In this document: piece after piece, positions 1 through 10,270 of the stretch
Numbering within the stretch: the stretch's first letter is position 1
Layout of the letters: each line of letters begins with the position of its first letter
NCBI RefSeq assembly: GCF_000877395.1
Contig: NZ_JYFE01000020.1
Span: forward strand, 155,572-219,571
Direction of reading: 5' to 3'
Length of the DNA: 64,000 nt
DNA from: Jannaschia aquimarina
GTDB taxonomy: Bacteria > Pseudomonadota > Alphaproteobacteria > Rhodobacterales > Rhodobacteraceae
Notes under the pieces: model-generated
What the model saw: the letters and a program-made list of their open reading frames with translations, nothing else
Told to the model about the DNA's origin: nothing
Database searches by the model: none
Translations under genes and position numbers: made by a program

Positions 1-3000
1 TCCCATCCCGCGGATTGTCGGTCGGATGAGGGTTGCAGGTCAGGTCATCTGGTCCACGCCCTTCGAGGAGACCGTAAACACGTCCGGCGGTGGTGGAGGA
101 AAGGGCGGACCCTCCCAGCCCCAGGTCAAGGAATACAGTTACTCCGTCAGTCTCGCGATCGCACTCTGCGAAGGCGAGATCCTTCGTATAGGTCGGGTCT
201 GGGCTGATGGCCGAGAGCTTGCGCTCGATGAGGTGCCCTTTCGGCTATACCGGGGCAGCGAAGATCAATTGCCGGATGCTCTGATCGAGGCTGTGGAGGG
301 AGAGCGCAACGCGCCGGCATATCGCGGCGTCGCCTATGTCGTCATCGAGGATCTTCAGCTTGGGCCGTTCGGGAACCGGGTCCCCCAGTTCAATTTCGAG
401 GTTGTTCGTACGTCCCGCGCGGCTGGTGAGGTACCTGCCCCGCAAGACCTCGTACAAGGCGTGGCCATGATGCCGGGGACGGGTGAGTTCGCACTGTCGA
501 CGGAGCGTGTCGACTACGCGGCGTCGGGACTTACGACGAGGTCCGCGAACGTTCACTCGGCCGCGGAAGTGCCGGACCTGCAATTGTCGTTGCGCAACCT
601 GCGGGAAGAAGCGCCGCAGGTGAAATCGAGCTCGTTGATCGTGAGCTGGTTCGGGAGCGATCTGCGCGTCGGTGAATGCGAATTGAAGCCGAAGGTCGAG
701 CAATCAGGCGAAGACGGCGTCCAGTTTCCGTGGAAGGTTTCGAACCTGACGCGTTCGACCGCCGAGATCCTCGCACAGCAGGGAAACGGCGCGGTCTATG
801 GGGGCACGCCGAGCGACCTGTCCGTCATGCAGGCAATCGCTGCGATGAACGACGATGGAATGGATGTGACCTTCTATCCATTTATTCTCATGGAGCAGCT
901 TGCAGGTAACAATTTACCCGATCCCTACGGGGCCGCCGAACAGCCCGTGCTCCCGTGGCGTGGCCGGATCACGACTTCCGTTGCACCGGGCTTCGAGGGC
1001 AGCCCGGATCGTAGCGAAGCCGCATCACAGGAGGTGGCACAGTTCTTCGGAGCGGCCGCGGCGTCGGATTTCGCTTTGGATTACGACAGGCCCGATTTCG
1101 GCGACGGAAGTGCGGGTGCGATCATCCGGGCGATCGTCGCATCTGACGGTCAGCTTAGAAGTATCCCGAAAATCGTTTATTCCGGACCGGAGGAGTGGAG
1201 CTATCGGCGCTTCATTCTCCACCAAGCCTCACTGTGCGCCGCAGCCGGCGGCGTCGAAGCATTCTGCATTGGATCCGAGATGCGCGGACTCACGCAGATC
1301 CGCGGAACGGGTGACACATTTCCAGCGGTCGACCAATTGCGGGACCTTGCGGCGGAAGTCAAAAAGATACTGCCGGATGCAAAGATCGGTTATGCAGCTG
1401 ATTGGTCCGAGTATTTCGGGTACCATCCGCAAGATGGCTCCGGTGATGTCTTCTTCCATCTCGATCCGCTGTGGGCCGACCCGAATATCGATTTCGTAGG
1501 CATCGACAACTACATGCCCCTGTCCGACTGGCGGGATGGGAAGTCTCATCTGGACCAGAGTTGGGGCTCCGGGCACGATATCGGATACCTTCAAGCGAAC
1601 ATCGAAGGCGGCGAAGGATACGACTGGTTCTATGGAAGTCCGGAAGCACGTGATGGGCAGCGTCGGACACCGATCGTTGACGATGCGCATGGGGAGGACT
1701 GGGTCTTCCGATACAAGGACATTCGCAACTGGTGGGGATCTTATCACCACGAAAGGCGGGGAGGGGGCGTGCGGATCCCGGAACCGACCGGCTGGGAGCC
1801 CGGCCTGAAACCGATCCGCTTTACCGAATATGGCTGCGCTGCCATCGACAAGGGCGCGAACCAGCCGAATGTTTTTCTCGACCCGAAGTCTTCCGAAAGC
1901 TTTCTGCCTCACTATTCGAATGGCTTGCGCGACGATGCCATGCAGATGCAATACATCCGCGCGCTGACGACCTACTGGCAACGAGCGGACAGAAATCCTG
2001 TATTTGAGCTGTACGGGAAAGAGATGCTCGATCTGAGCCATTCCTTTCTCTGGGCATGGGATGCGCGTCCTTGGCCGACGTTCCCCAATGATCAGGAAAC
2101 CTGGTCCGACGGCGAAAACTATCTGACTGGACATTGGTGGTCAGGACGCTCTGCGTCGCTGCCCCTTTCGACGGTCATAGCAGAGATCTGCATTGCCGCC
2201 GGTATCTCCCGCTTCGATGTATCCGGGGTTCGCGGGATCGTTCGCGGATACGCGATGAATGACGTGCAGACTGCACGCGCCGATCTTCAACCGCTCTTGT
2301 TTGCGTATGGAGTGGAAGCAGCCGAGATCGGGGGAGAACTACGGTTCTACATGCGTGCGGATGCCAACGATATCGTCGTTCCTGGCGAGAAGCTGGTCAG
2401 AGAGGGAGAGACCCCGATTCTGGAGGAAGTCCGGTCGCCGGATCCCGAAATTGTGGGGCAGGTGCGTGTCCACCACATCGAGTCCGATGGCAGGTTCGAT
2501 CTTCGCGTGGGTGAGGCCGGTCAGCTGGTGCGCAGCGGGTTCGTACAGGTCACGGATACGGAATTGCCGGTCTCGTTGACGGCTGCGGAAGGGATTGCGA
2601 TTGCCGAGCGGTACTTGGCGGAATCTCGTCTTGGACGTGAAACGATCAGCCTGCGTTTGCCGCCGTCTTGGCGGAACGTGGCTGCTGGCGACCATCTCGT
2701 CATCGAAGGGCTTGAGGGACGCTGGCGCGTAGATCGTCTCGAGGAGGGATCCGCGCGACGTATCGATGCCACGCGAACGGATCCATCCGTCTTCCATCCG
2801 TCCCGACCCGCATCCGACCTGTCACGTGTCAAACCCTACAGGGCAGGCGCTCCTCTTGCGCCGATATTCATGGATCTGCCCCTACTGACCGGATCCGAGT
2901 CCCCGCACGCTCCGCATCTTGCGGTTGCTGCACGGCCATGGCCCGGGAGCGTTGCGGCGCTGTCTTCGGCCGAAGAGGCAGGGTACATTTCCGACACGAT

Positions 3001-3779
3001 CGTGCGAGCTCCTGCGATGTTGGGTGTGAGCGAGACACTTCTCGTGCCTGCGGCTCCAGGTGTCTGGGATCGCGGTCCTGCACTCCGCGTGCGGTTTGGC
3101 AGCGGGCAGCTTTCCCGCAGGAGCGAGGCGGCGCTGCTTGCCGGCGCCAACGTTGCGGCCATCGGTCTAGGGTTCAGACCCGGATTGGGAGATTTTCCAG
3201 TTCCGGGAGGCGGTTCCAATCGCTCAAGGTCTGTGGGAGCTTTCGATGCGCCTGCGCGGACAGAGAGGAACGGAGCGTTTGGTCCCAAAGGATGGTTGGC
3301 CTATTGGCAGCCTCGTGACGATCCTCGATGGGACGGCGGAACAAGTAAATGTCGCGCCGGACACGGTGGGGCTGCCGCGCAACTATGCAATAGGGCCGGC
3401 GCGGTTCGCGATCGACCATCCCGCCTACAAGCAGATCCAAATCACGCCCCGGGGTGTCGGACTCCGTCCTTACGCACCCGCTCACCTTCGGATGATGCGC
3501 GAAGACGATGTCCATAGGTTCACCTGGATGCGCCGGAGCCGGATCGCCGGCGATAGTTGGGACAGGGAGATTCCGCTTGGCGAGACGCGCGAGCGATACG
3601 TTGCCAATGCAAGAGTGGGTGAGCAGATCGTTTGGACAACCGAGACCGATAAGACCGAGCTTGCTCTTGATCGCGCGCTTCGCGAGGCGAACGGCCTGGA
3701 ACAGGGGTACGAGCTCGAGATTGCTCAGATCTCGGATGAGTATGGACCCGGAAGCTGGGCCTCTCTCTCGGTCTCGTGA
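1..3779 (+). pseudogene. GTA/phage-tail host specificity protein (gp15-like), 5'-partial, frameshifted
   Basis: This is the large tail-tip protein of the Rhodobacterales gene transfer agent, thought to sit at the baseplate and contact the recipient cell. The frame is open from base 2, so the true start lies upstream of the window; the first ATG at 26 is internal. A TIM-barrel-like (GTA_TIM) region spans about residues 270-700 counted from base 26, with glycosidase-like acidic residues in IGSEMRG (about 418) and FTEYGC (about 601). A phage-tail_3-like region follows. Near 3167-3172 the frame changes: the first frame reads AAIGLGFRPGLGD, while the frame from 3171 gives GSDPDWEIFQFREAV and continues to a stop at 3779. 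One surplus G in the GGG at 3170-3172 explains this. Without correction about 200 C-terminal residues are replaced by an unrelated tail. It may be a real inactivating mutation, a sequencing error or, less likely, recoding. Confidence 0.85.
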
Positions 3780-3848
3780 GCGAGGCAACCTTTCCTCTGG
3801 GCTCGGGTATCAGTATCGTCCTGCTCAGCGCAGGAAAGGAGGCCTTCG

Positions 3849-4670
3849 ATGAGCCTTCAGAAAAACCCCGTTCGTCCCGTCGATTTCATCTGGGACCAGA
3901 TCAAGTCCGAAGCCACGGATATCGTCAGGGACGAACCCGTTATCGGCGGTATGGTGCACGCATCGATCTTGCACCACTCGACCTTCGAGCGGGCGCTGTC
4001 ACACAGATTTGCCGCCAAGCTGGCGACCGACGAGATGGGCGTGCAACTCTTGCGAGAGATCGCCGACGAGGCTTTCGCTGAGGACCCGGACATCGCCCAG
4101 CGCGCGCGCGCTGATCTTGTTGCGGTCTACGAAAGAGACCCTGCCTGTCAGCAACTGTCTCAGGCCCTCCTGTTCTTCAAGGGCTTCCAGGCGATCCAGT
4201 CCTATCGGATCGGGCACTGGCTTTGGGAACGAAAGCGAAGTCACCTTGCCTACTTCGTCCAGAACCGGACGAGCGAGGTCTTCGGAGTCGATATTCATCC
4301 CGGCGCCAAGATCGGCCAAGGTATCATGATCGATCACGCGCATTCCATTGTGGTCGGAGAGACGGCCGTGATCGGCGACAATGTGTCGATGCTGCATTCC
4401 GTGACGCTTGGCGGTACGGGAAAGGAGCACGACGACCGCCATCCCAAGATCGGGGATGGCGTCCTGATCGGGGCAGGGGCGAAGGTCCTGGGTAATATCC
4501 AGATCGGGCACTGCTCCCGGATCGCCGCCGGCTCAGTCGTTCTGGAAGATGTACCACCGATGAAGACGGTTGCCGGCGTGCCTGCCAGAATTGTGGGTGA
4601 GGCGGGATGCGCCCAGCCATCCGTGATGATGGATCAACTCATCGGGCTCAGGGACCCCTCTGGCGATTAG
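3849..4670 (+). CDS. cysE: Serine O-acetyltransferase
   Basis: Transfers acetyl from acetyl-CoA to L-serine, the first committed step of cysteine synthesis, in the cytoplasm. The 273-residue length and two-part layout fit the family: an alpha-helical N-terminal half, then a left-handed beta-helix of hexapeptide repeats from about residue 140 (DIHPGAKIGQGIMIDH, IGDGVLIGAGAKVLG, IAAGSVVLEDVPP). The active-site His region is in the DHAHSIVVGE segment and the glycine-rich acetyl-CoA loop at VTLGGTGKEH. The ATG at 3849 has a strong AAAGGAGG ribosome site. It follows the GTA gp15 gene by 70 bases, an arrangement I recall from other Rhodobacterales. The 3' end overlaps the convergent lipoprotein gene by 4 bases. 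Confidence 0.95.
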   Translation: MSLQKNPVRPVDFIWDQIKSEATDIVRDEPVIGGMVHASILHHSTFERALSHRFAAKLATDEMGVQLLREIADEAFAEDPDIAQRARADLVAVYERDPACQQLSQALLFFKGFQAIQSYRIGHWLWERKRSHLAYFVQNRTSEVFGVDIHPGAKIGQGIMIDHAHSIVVGETAVIGDNVSMLHSVTLGGTGKEHDDRHPKIGDGVLIGAGAKVLGNIQIGHCSRIAAGSVVLEDVPPMKTVAGVPARIVGEAGCAQPSVMMDQLIGLRDPSGD

Positions 4671-4978
4671 GTTCGCCGACAGTTTTTTTGCCCGCCCTGT
4701 TCGGTGAGCACTGCGCGGTCGCCGTCGACAAACCAGACCCACCCGTCGGCCGCGTAAGTCATGCCGGCCGTTCCCCTGACCCGTGGGAGAGATAGCTCTC
4801 GGCCATCTTCCAGCCGGATCGACGCGCTTGAAGGTGTCGTCGCGGCGGTGAGCGATGTGCCGGTGTCGCAGGAATATCGGGATCCACCCGTCAGGCTCGG
4901 AGCCGACTCGTCCGAGGGGACCGGGCTCGTCGTGTTGCATCCCGCAAGGACGAGCAGTGCGAAGACTGGACGCTTCAT
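4667..4978 (-). CDS. MliC-family lysozyme inhibitor-like lipoprotein
   Basis: A 103-residue predicted lipoprotein. A short signal peptide ends in the lipobox LAGC (Cys about 14), so the mature protein should be lipid-anchored in the periplasm. The rest matches the MliC/PliC pattern: YSCDTG near the start, a SASIRL strand, [20 protein letters not shown] corresponding to the conserved SGxxY and GxxxWxxGxxA motifs, and a final Cys that would pair with the first Cys of the mature domain. Members of this family bind C-type lysozyme; activity here is inferred. The start codon overlaps the stop of pdhC (ATGA), so translation is likely coupled to the PDH operon, an odd context for an envelope protein. 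Confidence 0.72.
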   Translation of the reverse strand: MKRPVFALLVLAGCNTTSPVPSDESAPSLTGGSRYSCDTGTSLTAATTPSSASIRLEDGRELSLPRVRGTAGMTYAADGWVWFVDGDRAVLTEQGGQKNCRRT

Positions 4979-6330
4979 GCCAACATGACCATCGGGTTCT
5001 CGAGGTTCTCTGCGAGTGCCTTGAGGAAATCTGCGCCAAGCGCACCGTCTATGACGCGGTGGTCGACCGACAACGTCACGGACATGACGGTGGCTGCGGC
5101 GATCTCTCCATCACTGCCGATCACGGGCTTCTTCACGCCCGCGCCTACCGCGAGGATCGACCCATGTGGTGGGTTGATGACGGCATCGAAGTTGTCGATC
5201 CCGAACATGCCGAGATTGGAAATCGCAAAGCTGCCGCCCTGGTATTCGTGTGGCGCGAGCTTGCGGTCGCGTGCGCGCGCTGCGAGATCCTTCATCTCGC
5301 TCGAGAGCGCGGACAGCGACTTTAGGTGGGCGTCTCTCAGAACCGGTGTGAACAACCCGCCCTCGATCGCTACGGCGACGGCGACGTCGGACGGCTTCAG
5401 TTTAAGAACCCGGTCGCCTGCCCAGACAGCGTTGGCGTCCGGAACGGCCTGAAGGGCCAGGGCGCTCGCCTTGATGATGAAGTCGTTGACCGAGAGTTTC
5501 ACTCCTCGGCCTTCGAGTTGCTTGTTCAGTTGGCTTCGGAACTTGAGAAGCGCATCCAATTGTATGTCGCGCCGAAGATAGAAATGCGGGATCGTTTGCT
5601 TCGCCTCAGTCAGACGCGCGGCGATCGTCTTGCGCATTCCGTCGAGCTTGACCTCTTCGAAGTCGCGATCCTCATACATCTTGAGGACCGCGTCCGCGGA
5701 GACCCCCGTCGGCATCGCAGGTTTCTGACCTTCTGTCGTGCCAGATTTCGTCGCCTCAGACGGCGATGTTGCAGCGGCCGCCTTTTCTGGGGTGAATGCC
5801 TCGACATCGGCCTTTACGATCCGGCCGCGCGGACCGCTGCCTTTGACATCGGTGAGATCGATCCCCTTGTCCCTGGCGATCCGTCGCGCGACCGGCGTGG
5901 CGAAGACGCGGTCGCTGCCTGAAGACGCCTCTTTCGCGGGCGTCTCGCTTGCCTTGCCGGCACCGGAGTTACTCCCGCCTTCCTCGCGCCCGTAGCCGGC
6001 TTGCGGTTCCGTCATCGGCGTCGGTTCCGCGGGGGCCGTGTTCGAGGACCCGTCGGACGATGCCGCATCCACCGCGGACGCGTCTTCGCCTTCTTCGAGA
6101 AGGACTGCGATCGGGGAATTCACCTTCACGCCTTCAGTCCCCTCGGAGACGATGATCTTCCCGATTACGCCCTCGTCTACCGCCTCGAACTCCATGGTGG
6201 CCTTGTCGGTCTCGATCTCTGCGAGGAGGTCTCCGGAAGAGACGGTGTCCCCTTCTTTCACCAGCCATTTTGCAAGTGTTCCTTCCTCCATCGTGGGGGA
6301 AAGGGCGGGCATCAGGATTTCCGTCGCCAT
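4975..6330 (-). CDS. pdhC: Pyruvate dehydrogenase E2, dihydrolipoamide acetyltransferase
   Basis: Core acetyltransferase of the pyruvate dehydrogenase complex, passing acetyl from lipoyl-lysine to CoA. Domains in order: one lipoyl domain (residues 1-80, lipoylated Lys43 in ETDKATM), an Ala/Pro/Ser-rich linker, a peripheral subunit-binding domain at about 142-178 ([28 protein letters not shown]), a second linker, and the catalytic domain from about 225 with the [13 protein letters not shown] motif (His424, Asp428). Length 451 is typical for alphaproteobacteria. It lies 12 bases after pdhB and overlaps the lipoprotein gene downstream. The lipoyl domain is almost identical to that of pdhB. No E3 (lpd) gene is present in the window. 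Confidence 0.95.
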   Translation of the reverse strand: MATEILMPALSPTMEEGTLAKWLVKEGDTVSSGDLLAEIETDKATMEFEAVDEGVIGKIIVSEGTEGVKVNSPIAVLLEEGEDASAVDAASSDGSSNTAPAEPTPMTEPQAGYGREEGGSNSGAGKASETPAKEASSGSDRVFATPVARRIARDKGIDLTDVKGSGPRGRIVKADVEAFTPEKAAAATSPSEATKSGTTEGQKPAMPTGVSADAVLKMYEDRDFEEVKLDGMRKTIAARLTEAKQTIPHFYLRRDIQLDALLKFRSQLNKQLEGRGVKLSVNDFIIKASALALQAVPDANAVWAGDRVLKLKPSDVAVAVAIEGGLFTPVLRDAHLKSLSALSSEMKDLAARARDRKLAPHEYQGGSFAISNLGMFGIDNFDAVINPPHGSILAVGAGVKKPVIGSDGEIAAATVMSVTLSVDHRVIDGALGADFLKALAENLENPMVMLA

Positions 6331-6342
6331 GTCTGTCTTCCC

Positions 6343-7731
6343 TCAGCGATAGGTCACTTTTTTGACGGCCTCGATGACTTCCGGGACGGATGTCAGGGCC
6401 AGCTTTTCGAGGTTCGCCGCATAAGGCATCGGAACATCCTTGCCCGTGCACGTGATCACAGGCGCGTCGAGGTAGTCGAAAGCGCGCTGCATGATCGTGC
6501 TCGCGATATGATCGCTGAAGCTGGCAACAGGGAAGCCTTCTTCGACCGTGACGCACCGGTTCGTCTTCATGACCGAAGCAAGCACAGTGTCGTAATCGAC
6601 CGGACGAAGGGTCCTCAGATCGATCACCTCTGCGTCGATGCCCTCTTCCGAGAGCTTTTCGGCAGCCTCCAGGGCGTAGGTCATCCCGATGCCCCAACTG
6701 ACAATGGTCACATCCTTGCCTTCCCGCCAGATGCGGGCCTTGCCGAAAGGAATGGTGAAGTCATCCAGTTTCGGCACATCGAAAGAGCGTCCATAGAGGA
6801 TCTCGTTTTCGAGGAAGATGACCGGGTTCGGATCCCGGATCGCCGATTTGAGCAGGCCTTTCGCATCGGCGGCCGAATACGGTTGCACCACTTTGAGGCC
6901 GGGAACGCTGGCATACCACGCGGCGTAGTCCTGGCTGTGCTGGGCCGCCACGCGTGCGGCCGCGCCGTTCGGGCCGCGGAACACAATCGGGCATCCCATC
7001 TGGCCCCCCGACATGTAGAGCGTCTTAGCCGCCGAGTTGATGATCTGGTCGATGGCCTGCATGGCGAAGTTGAACGTCATGAACTCGACGATCGGGCGCA
7101 ACCCGCCGAACGCGGCACCGACGCCGATGCCGGCGAAACCATGCTCGGTGATTGGCGTGTCGATCACGCGACGGTCGCCGAATTCTTCCAGCATATTCTG
7201 GGTGATCTTGTAGGCGCCTTGGTACTCGGCGACCTCCTCGCCCATGATGAAGACGTTGTCGTCCGCGCGCATTTCCTCTGCCATGGCGTCCCGCAGCGCT
7301 TCGCGGACGGTCTGGGTCACCATTTCGGTCCCTTCCGGCCAGTCCGGCGAGGCGTTCGATTTCGGAACATCTTCTTCTGACGGCGCCGCAGTCGCAGCGG
7401 GGGCCGGGTCGGCGCGGCCCTCGGGGCCGTCGAGCGGTTCGGGGACCGGGGTGCTCTGTTCCGTCGTCTCGATATCGTCGGCATTCTCTCCCTCTTCGAG
7501 AAGGACGGCGATGGGCGAATTCACCTTCACGCCTTCGGTGCCTTCGGAGACGATGATCTTGCCGATCGTACCTTCATCGACGGCTTCGAACTCCATCGTG
7601 GCCTTGTCGGTCTCGATCTCTGCGAGGATATCGCCCGAGGCGACGGTATCGCCCTCCTTCACGAGCCATTTCGCAAGCGTCCCCTCTTCCATCGTGGGCG
7701 AGAGCGCGGGCATCAGGATTTCGGTCGCCAT
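6343..7731 (-). CDS. pdhB: Pyruvate dehydrogenase E1 beta subunit with N-terminal lipoyl domain
   Basis: Beta subunit of the heterotetrameric E1, which decarboxylates pyruvate with thiamine diphosphate. Unlike most E1-beta proteins (about 330 residues) this one has 462: residues 1-80 form a lipoyl domain with Lys43 in ETDKATM, then an acidic Pro/Ala linker, then the transketolase-like E1-beta from about residue 138 ([49 protein letters not shown]) and the C-terminal transketolase domain ending VKKVTYR. Lipoyl-bearing E1-beta is known in Zymomonas and Sinorhizobium. The start overlaps the pdhA stop by one base, so the two are translationally coupled. Confidence 0.95.
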   Translation of the reverse strand: MATEILMPALSPTMEEGTLAKWLVKEGDTVASGDILAEIETDKATMEFEAVDEGTIGKIIVSEGTEGVKVNSPIAVLLEEGENADDIETTEQSTPVPEPLDGPEGRADPAPAATAAPSEEDVPKSNASPDWPEGTEMVTQTVREALRDAMAEEMRADDNVFIMGEEVAEYQGAYKITQNMLEEFGDRRVIDTPITEHGFAGIGVGAAFGGLRPIVEFMTFNFAMQAIDQIINSAAKTLYMSGGQMGCPIVFRGPNGAAARVAAQHSQDYAAWYASVPGLKVVQPYSAADAKGLLKSAIRDPNPVIFLENEILYGRSFDVPKLDDFTIPFGKARIWREGKDVTIVSWGIGMTYALEAAEKLSEEGIDAEVIDLRTLRPVDYDTVLASVMKTNRCVTVEEGFPVASFSDHIASTIMQRAFDYLDAPVITCTGKDVPMPYAANLEKLALTSVPEVIEAVKKVTYR

Positions 7732-8753
7732 CAGACTGCCTCCCCTTGCGGAAGCTCTTCCGCGTAGATGTCCGTCCAGAGCTCGCTCTCATCGGGTTCG
7801 GGGCTTTCCTTCGCGAACTCGGCGCTTTCGTTGACGATTTCCTTGATCTCCTTGTCGATGGCCTTGAGATCGTCTTCGGTCGCGTGGTCGCCGGTCAGGA
7901 GCATCTGGCGCACCATCTCGATCGCGTCCCGCTCGTCGCGCATCTTCTGAACTTCGTCACGGGTCCGGTACTTGGCGGGATCCGACATCGAATGCCCGCG
8001 ATAGCGGTACGTCTTCACTTCGAGGATGTAGGGGCCCTTGCCGGCACGGCAGTAGGCGACGGCTTTCTCTCCCGCTGCCTTCACGGCCAGCACATCCATC
8101 CCGTCGACTTCCTCTCCCTCGATCCCGTAGGCGGCGCCGCGCTCCCAGTAGCTGGGTGACTTGGTCGAGCGCTTGGTCGACGTCCCCATCGCGTATTGGT
8201 TGTTCTCGATGACGAAGATGCAGGGCAGATCCCAGAGTTCTGCCATGTTGTAGGTCTCGTAGACCTGACCCTGGTTGGCCGCCCCGTCGCCGAAATAGGT
8301 GAACGTTACGTTGTCGTTGCCTTTGTACTTGTCCGCAAATGCAAGGCCCGCTCCGATCGGAACCTGTGCGGCGACGATGCCGTGGCCGCCGTAGAAATGC
8401 TTCTCACGGCTGAACATGTGCATCGAGCCGCCCTTGCCCTTGGAATAGCCGCCTTCGCGACCCGTCAGCTCGGCCATGACGCCCTTGGGGTCCATGCCGC
8501 AGGCCAGCATGTGGCCGTGATCGCGGTAGGAGGTCACGCGCTTGTCGCCGTCCTTGGCGGCCGCTTCCAATCCGACGACGACGGCCTCCTGTCCGATGTA
8601 GAGGTGGCAGAATCCGCCGATCAGCCCCATGCCGTAAAGCTGACCCGCCTTCTCTTCGAAGCGGCGGATCAAGAGCATGTCGCGGTAATACTGCTTGAGT
8701 TCGTCTGCGGATACGTTCGGCTTCGCCTTCGCGGCGCTACGTCGTGCGGCCAT
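7731..8753 (-). CDS. pdhA: Pyruvate dehydrogenase E1 alpha subunit
   Basis: Alpha subunit of E1, carrying the thiamine diphosphate-binding dehydrogenase fold. The 340-residue protein shows the E1-alpha pattern: [20 protein letters not shown] near the start, GGSMHMF and [13 protein letters not shown], the TPP/Mg motif [12 protein letters not shown]...[18 protein letters not shown], and the phosphorylation-loop-like [15 protein letters not shown]. It is first gene of pdhA-pdhB-pdhC. A GGGAGG ribosome site precedes the ATG, and a 24-bp perfect palindrome lies about 20 bases further up, suggesting operator control at this gene. Downstream coupling to pdhB is by a one-base overlap. Confidence 0.95.
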   Translation of the reverse strand: MAARRSAAKAKPNVSADELKQYYRDMLLIRRFEEKAGQLYGMGLIGGFCHLYIGQEAVVVGLEAAAKDGDKRVTSYRDHGHMLACGMDPKGVMAELTGREGGYSKGKGGSMHMFSREKHFYGGHGIVAAQVPIGAGLAFADKYKGNDNVTFTYFGDGAANQGQVYETYNMAELWDLPCIFVIENNQYAMGTSTKRSTKSPSYWERGAAYGIEGEEVDGMDVLAVKAAGEKAVAYCRAGKGPYILEVKTYRYRGHSMSDPAKYRTRDEVQKMRDERDAIEMVRQMLLTGDHATEDDLKAIDKEIKEIVNESAEFAKESPEPDESELWTDIYAEELPQGEAV

Positions 8754-8772
8754 CCCGCCTCCTCCCAGTTAG

Positions 8773-8796
8773 CGGTTGTTCAACGTTGAACAACCG
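8773..8796. promoter_or_regulatory. 24-bp perfect palindrome upstream of pdhA (candidate operator)
   Basis: Every base pairs with its symmetric partner about the central CG: half site CGGTTGTTCAAC. It ends 20 bases before the pdhA start codon, on the upstream side of the ribosome site. Perfect symmetry of this length is rare by chance and suits a dimeric repressor such as a GntR- or LacI-type protein controlling PDH. As RNA it would also form a 12-bp hairpin in the leader. No candidate regulator gene is adjacent. Confidence 0.65.
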
Positions 8797-8911
8797 GTAG
8801 CGCGTCTGGTTCCCCAAGGGAAGTGCAGCACTTGCAAAACGGGGTTGCACGGAAACGTCACCAAGGCCCGGAACGCCGATCCGGATCGGCTGGTCGGGGT
8901 CTGCGCGTCGG

Positions 8912-9208
8912 TTATTCGACGACGATCTCATCCGCGCGGACGAGGCCCAGGATGTCCCGCGCGCGTTCGTCCAGCAGGTCCAGATCGAGGTAATCGTCCG
9001 ACAGGCGGCGCGTCCGGTCCCGCAATGCGGCGACGCGCGCATCCAGCATCGCAAGCTCGGCCCGCAACTCCGTACGCTCCGCCTCCAGTTCGATGCGCCT
9101 CAGGAGTCCGCCTTCGCCCTGGATCGCGGCGAACACGAAATAGCCGCCGAAGGTCAGGATGCCGATCGGAAGGAGGAAGCCGTAGCCCCGGGTTTGCCTG
9201 CTCATCAT
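8912..9208 (-). CDS. Septum formation initiator family protein (FtsB/DivIC-like)
   Basis: A 98-residue single-pass membrane protein. A short cytoplasmic N-terminus (MMSRQTRGYG) precedes one hydrophobic helix (FLLPIGILTFGGYFVFAAIQ, residues about 11-30), then a heptad-type coiled coil (LLRRIELEAERTELRAELAML) and a short C-terminal part with DLDLLDERARDILG. This matches the FtsB/DivIC (septum initiator) family, which links divisome proteins in the periplasm. It is upstream of and codirectional with the PDH operon, a position common in alphaproteobacteria; the spacing (158 bases with the palindrome) suggests separate transcription of pdhA. Confidence 0.85.
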   Translation of the reverse strand: MMSRQTRGYGFLLPIGILTFGGYFVFAAIQGEGGLLRRIELEAERTELRAELAMLDARVAALRDRTRRLSDDYLDLDLLDERARDILGLVRADEIVVE

Positions 9209-9308
9209 CGCCTCTTTCGGGTCGGGCGTTTCAGGCCTTGTGGCACGCGGCAGCGCATAGTCAAACCCCGGGGCGCGCGTTCCCGCTGCGCCCCGTGGGA
9301 AAAAGGAC

Positions 9309-10202
9309 TCACCCGGCGACCGAAGCGTCCCGGATGGACTGGATCGTGGTGTCCAGCGTGGCGTCGAACTCCGCTTCCGATTGCTGTGCCGACAGCCCCT
9401 CGGTCAGGGCGCGGCTGAAGCTGGCAATCATTCCGCGGTTCCGTGCGAGGCGCGCATTCGCCTCCTCGCGCGAATAACCGCCGGACAGAGCCACAACCGA
9501 AAGCACCTTCGGATGGTCGACGAGCTCGGCGTAGAGGTTCGGCTCTTCGGGAAGGGTCAGTTTGAACATGACCCGCTGACCGTCCGGAACGGCATTCAGC
9601 CCTTCCAGCAGGGCGTCCTTCAGCAAGGCTTCCGCTTCGGCCTTGTCGGCGATCGAGATCGTCACCTCCGGTTCCAGGATCGGCACCAGATCGTGCTTGA
9701 GGACCTGTCGTCCGACATCGAACTGCTGGGCTGCGACCTTGCGGATGCCTTCCGCGTCCGCCTTGCCGATCACGGAGCGTTCCTTGGTCCCGAAGATGCC
9801 CTTCGCTTTCGCCCGTTCCAGCGTCGCGTCGAGGCCGGCAATCTCCTTCATGAGCTGCATGCCGCCCTCTTCATCGGCCAGACCGTGGTCGATCTTGAGG
9901 AACGGCACGACGCCCTTTTCCTCCCAGAGGTATTCGGCAGCTGGGCGGCCGTGGAAATCCCGGTCCATCGTCTGCTCGAACAGGATCGCTCCGACGACGC
10001 GGTCGCCGTTGAAGGCAGGGCTTCCGACGATCCGCGAGCGCATCTCGTGGATCTTGTCGAACATCTCGTCTTCGCCGGAATACTCGTTCTCCTCGACACC
10101 GTAGAGGCGCAGCGCCTTCGGCGTGGAGCCGCCCGACTGGTCCAGTGCGGCGATGAAGCCCTGACCCGCCTCGATCTTGGCGGCCTGCTGTTCGTTCGGC
10201 AT
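9309..10202 (-). CDS. Class I fructose-bisphosphate aldolase
   Basis: Cleaves fructose 1,6-bisphosphate through a lysine Schiff base. The 297-residue protein resembles the short bacterial class I aldolases: QGFIAALDQSGGSTPKALRLYG at the N-terminus, MRSRIV, GAILFEQTMD, VVPFLKIDHGLA with a candidate catalytic region, LVPILEPEVTIS, and LSGGYSREEANA near the end. I chose the ATG at 10202 (MPNEQQAAKI); the frame stays open to 10295, but the extra residues are Arg/Pro-rich and unlike the family. It is codirectional with pgk and gap nearby, so this stretch groups lower-glycolysis/gluconeogenesis genes. Confidence 0.9.
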   Translation of the reverse strand: MPNEQQAAKIEAGQGFIAALDQSGGSTPKALRLYGVEENEYSGEDEMFDKIHEMRSRIVGSPAFNGDRVVGAILFEQTMDRDFHGRPAAEYLWEEKGVVPFLKIDHGLADEEGGMQLMKEIAGLDATLERAKAKGIFGTKERSVIGKADAEGIRKVAAQQFDVGRQVLKHDLVPILEPEVTISIADKAEAEALLKDALLEGLNAVPDGQRVMFKLTLPEEPNLYAELVDHPKVLSVVALSGGYSREEANARLARNRGMIASFSRALTEGLSAQQSEAEFDATLDTTIQSIRDASVAG

Positions 10203-10270
10203 TCGGGTTCTCCCTGACTTCGTTTGGGTTGGACTAGGTGGTGGCCTGTCCGCACGCAACCGCGATGGCG

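Noticed and set aside
1229..2134. 301-codon minus-strand frame inside gp15
   Set aside because: Antisense shadow of the GTA TIM-barrel region, no ribosome site or family signal.
3776..4081. GTG-started frame between gp15 and cysE
   Set aside because: It overlaps cysE for most of its length, and the cysE start has the strong ribosome site; no sign of an independent small gene.
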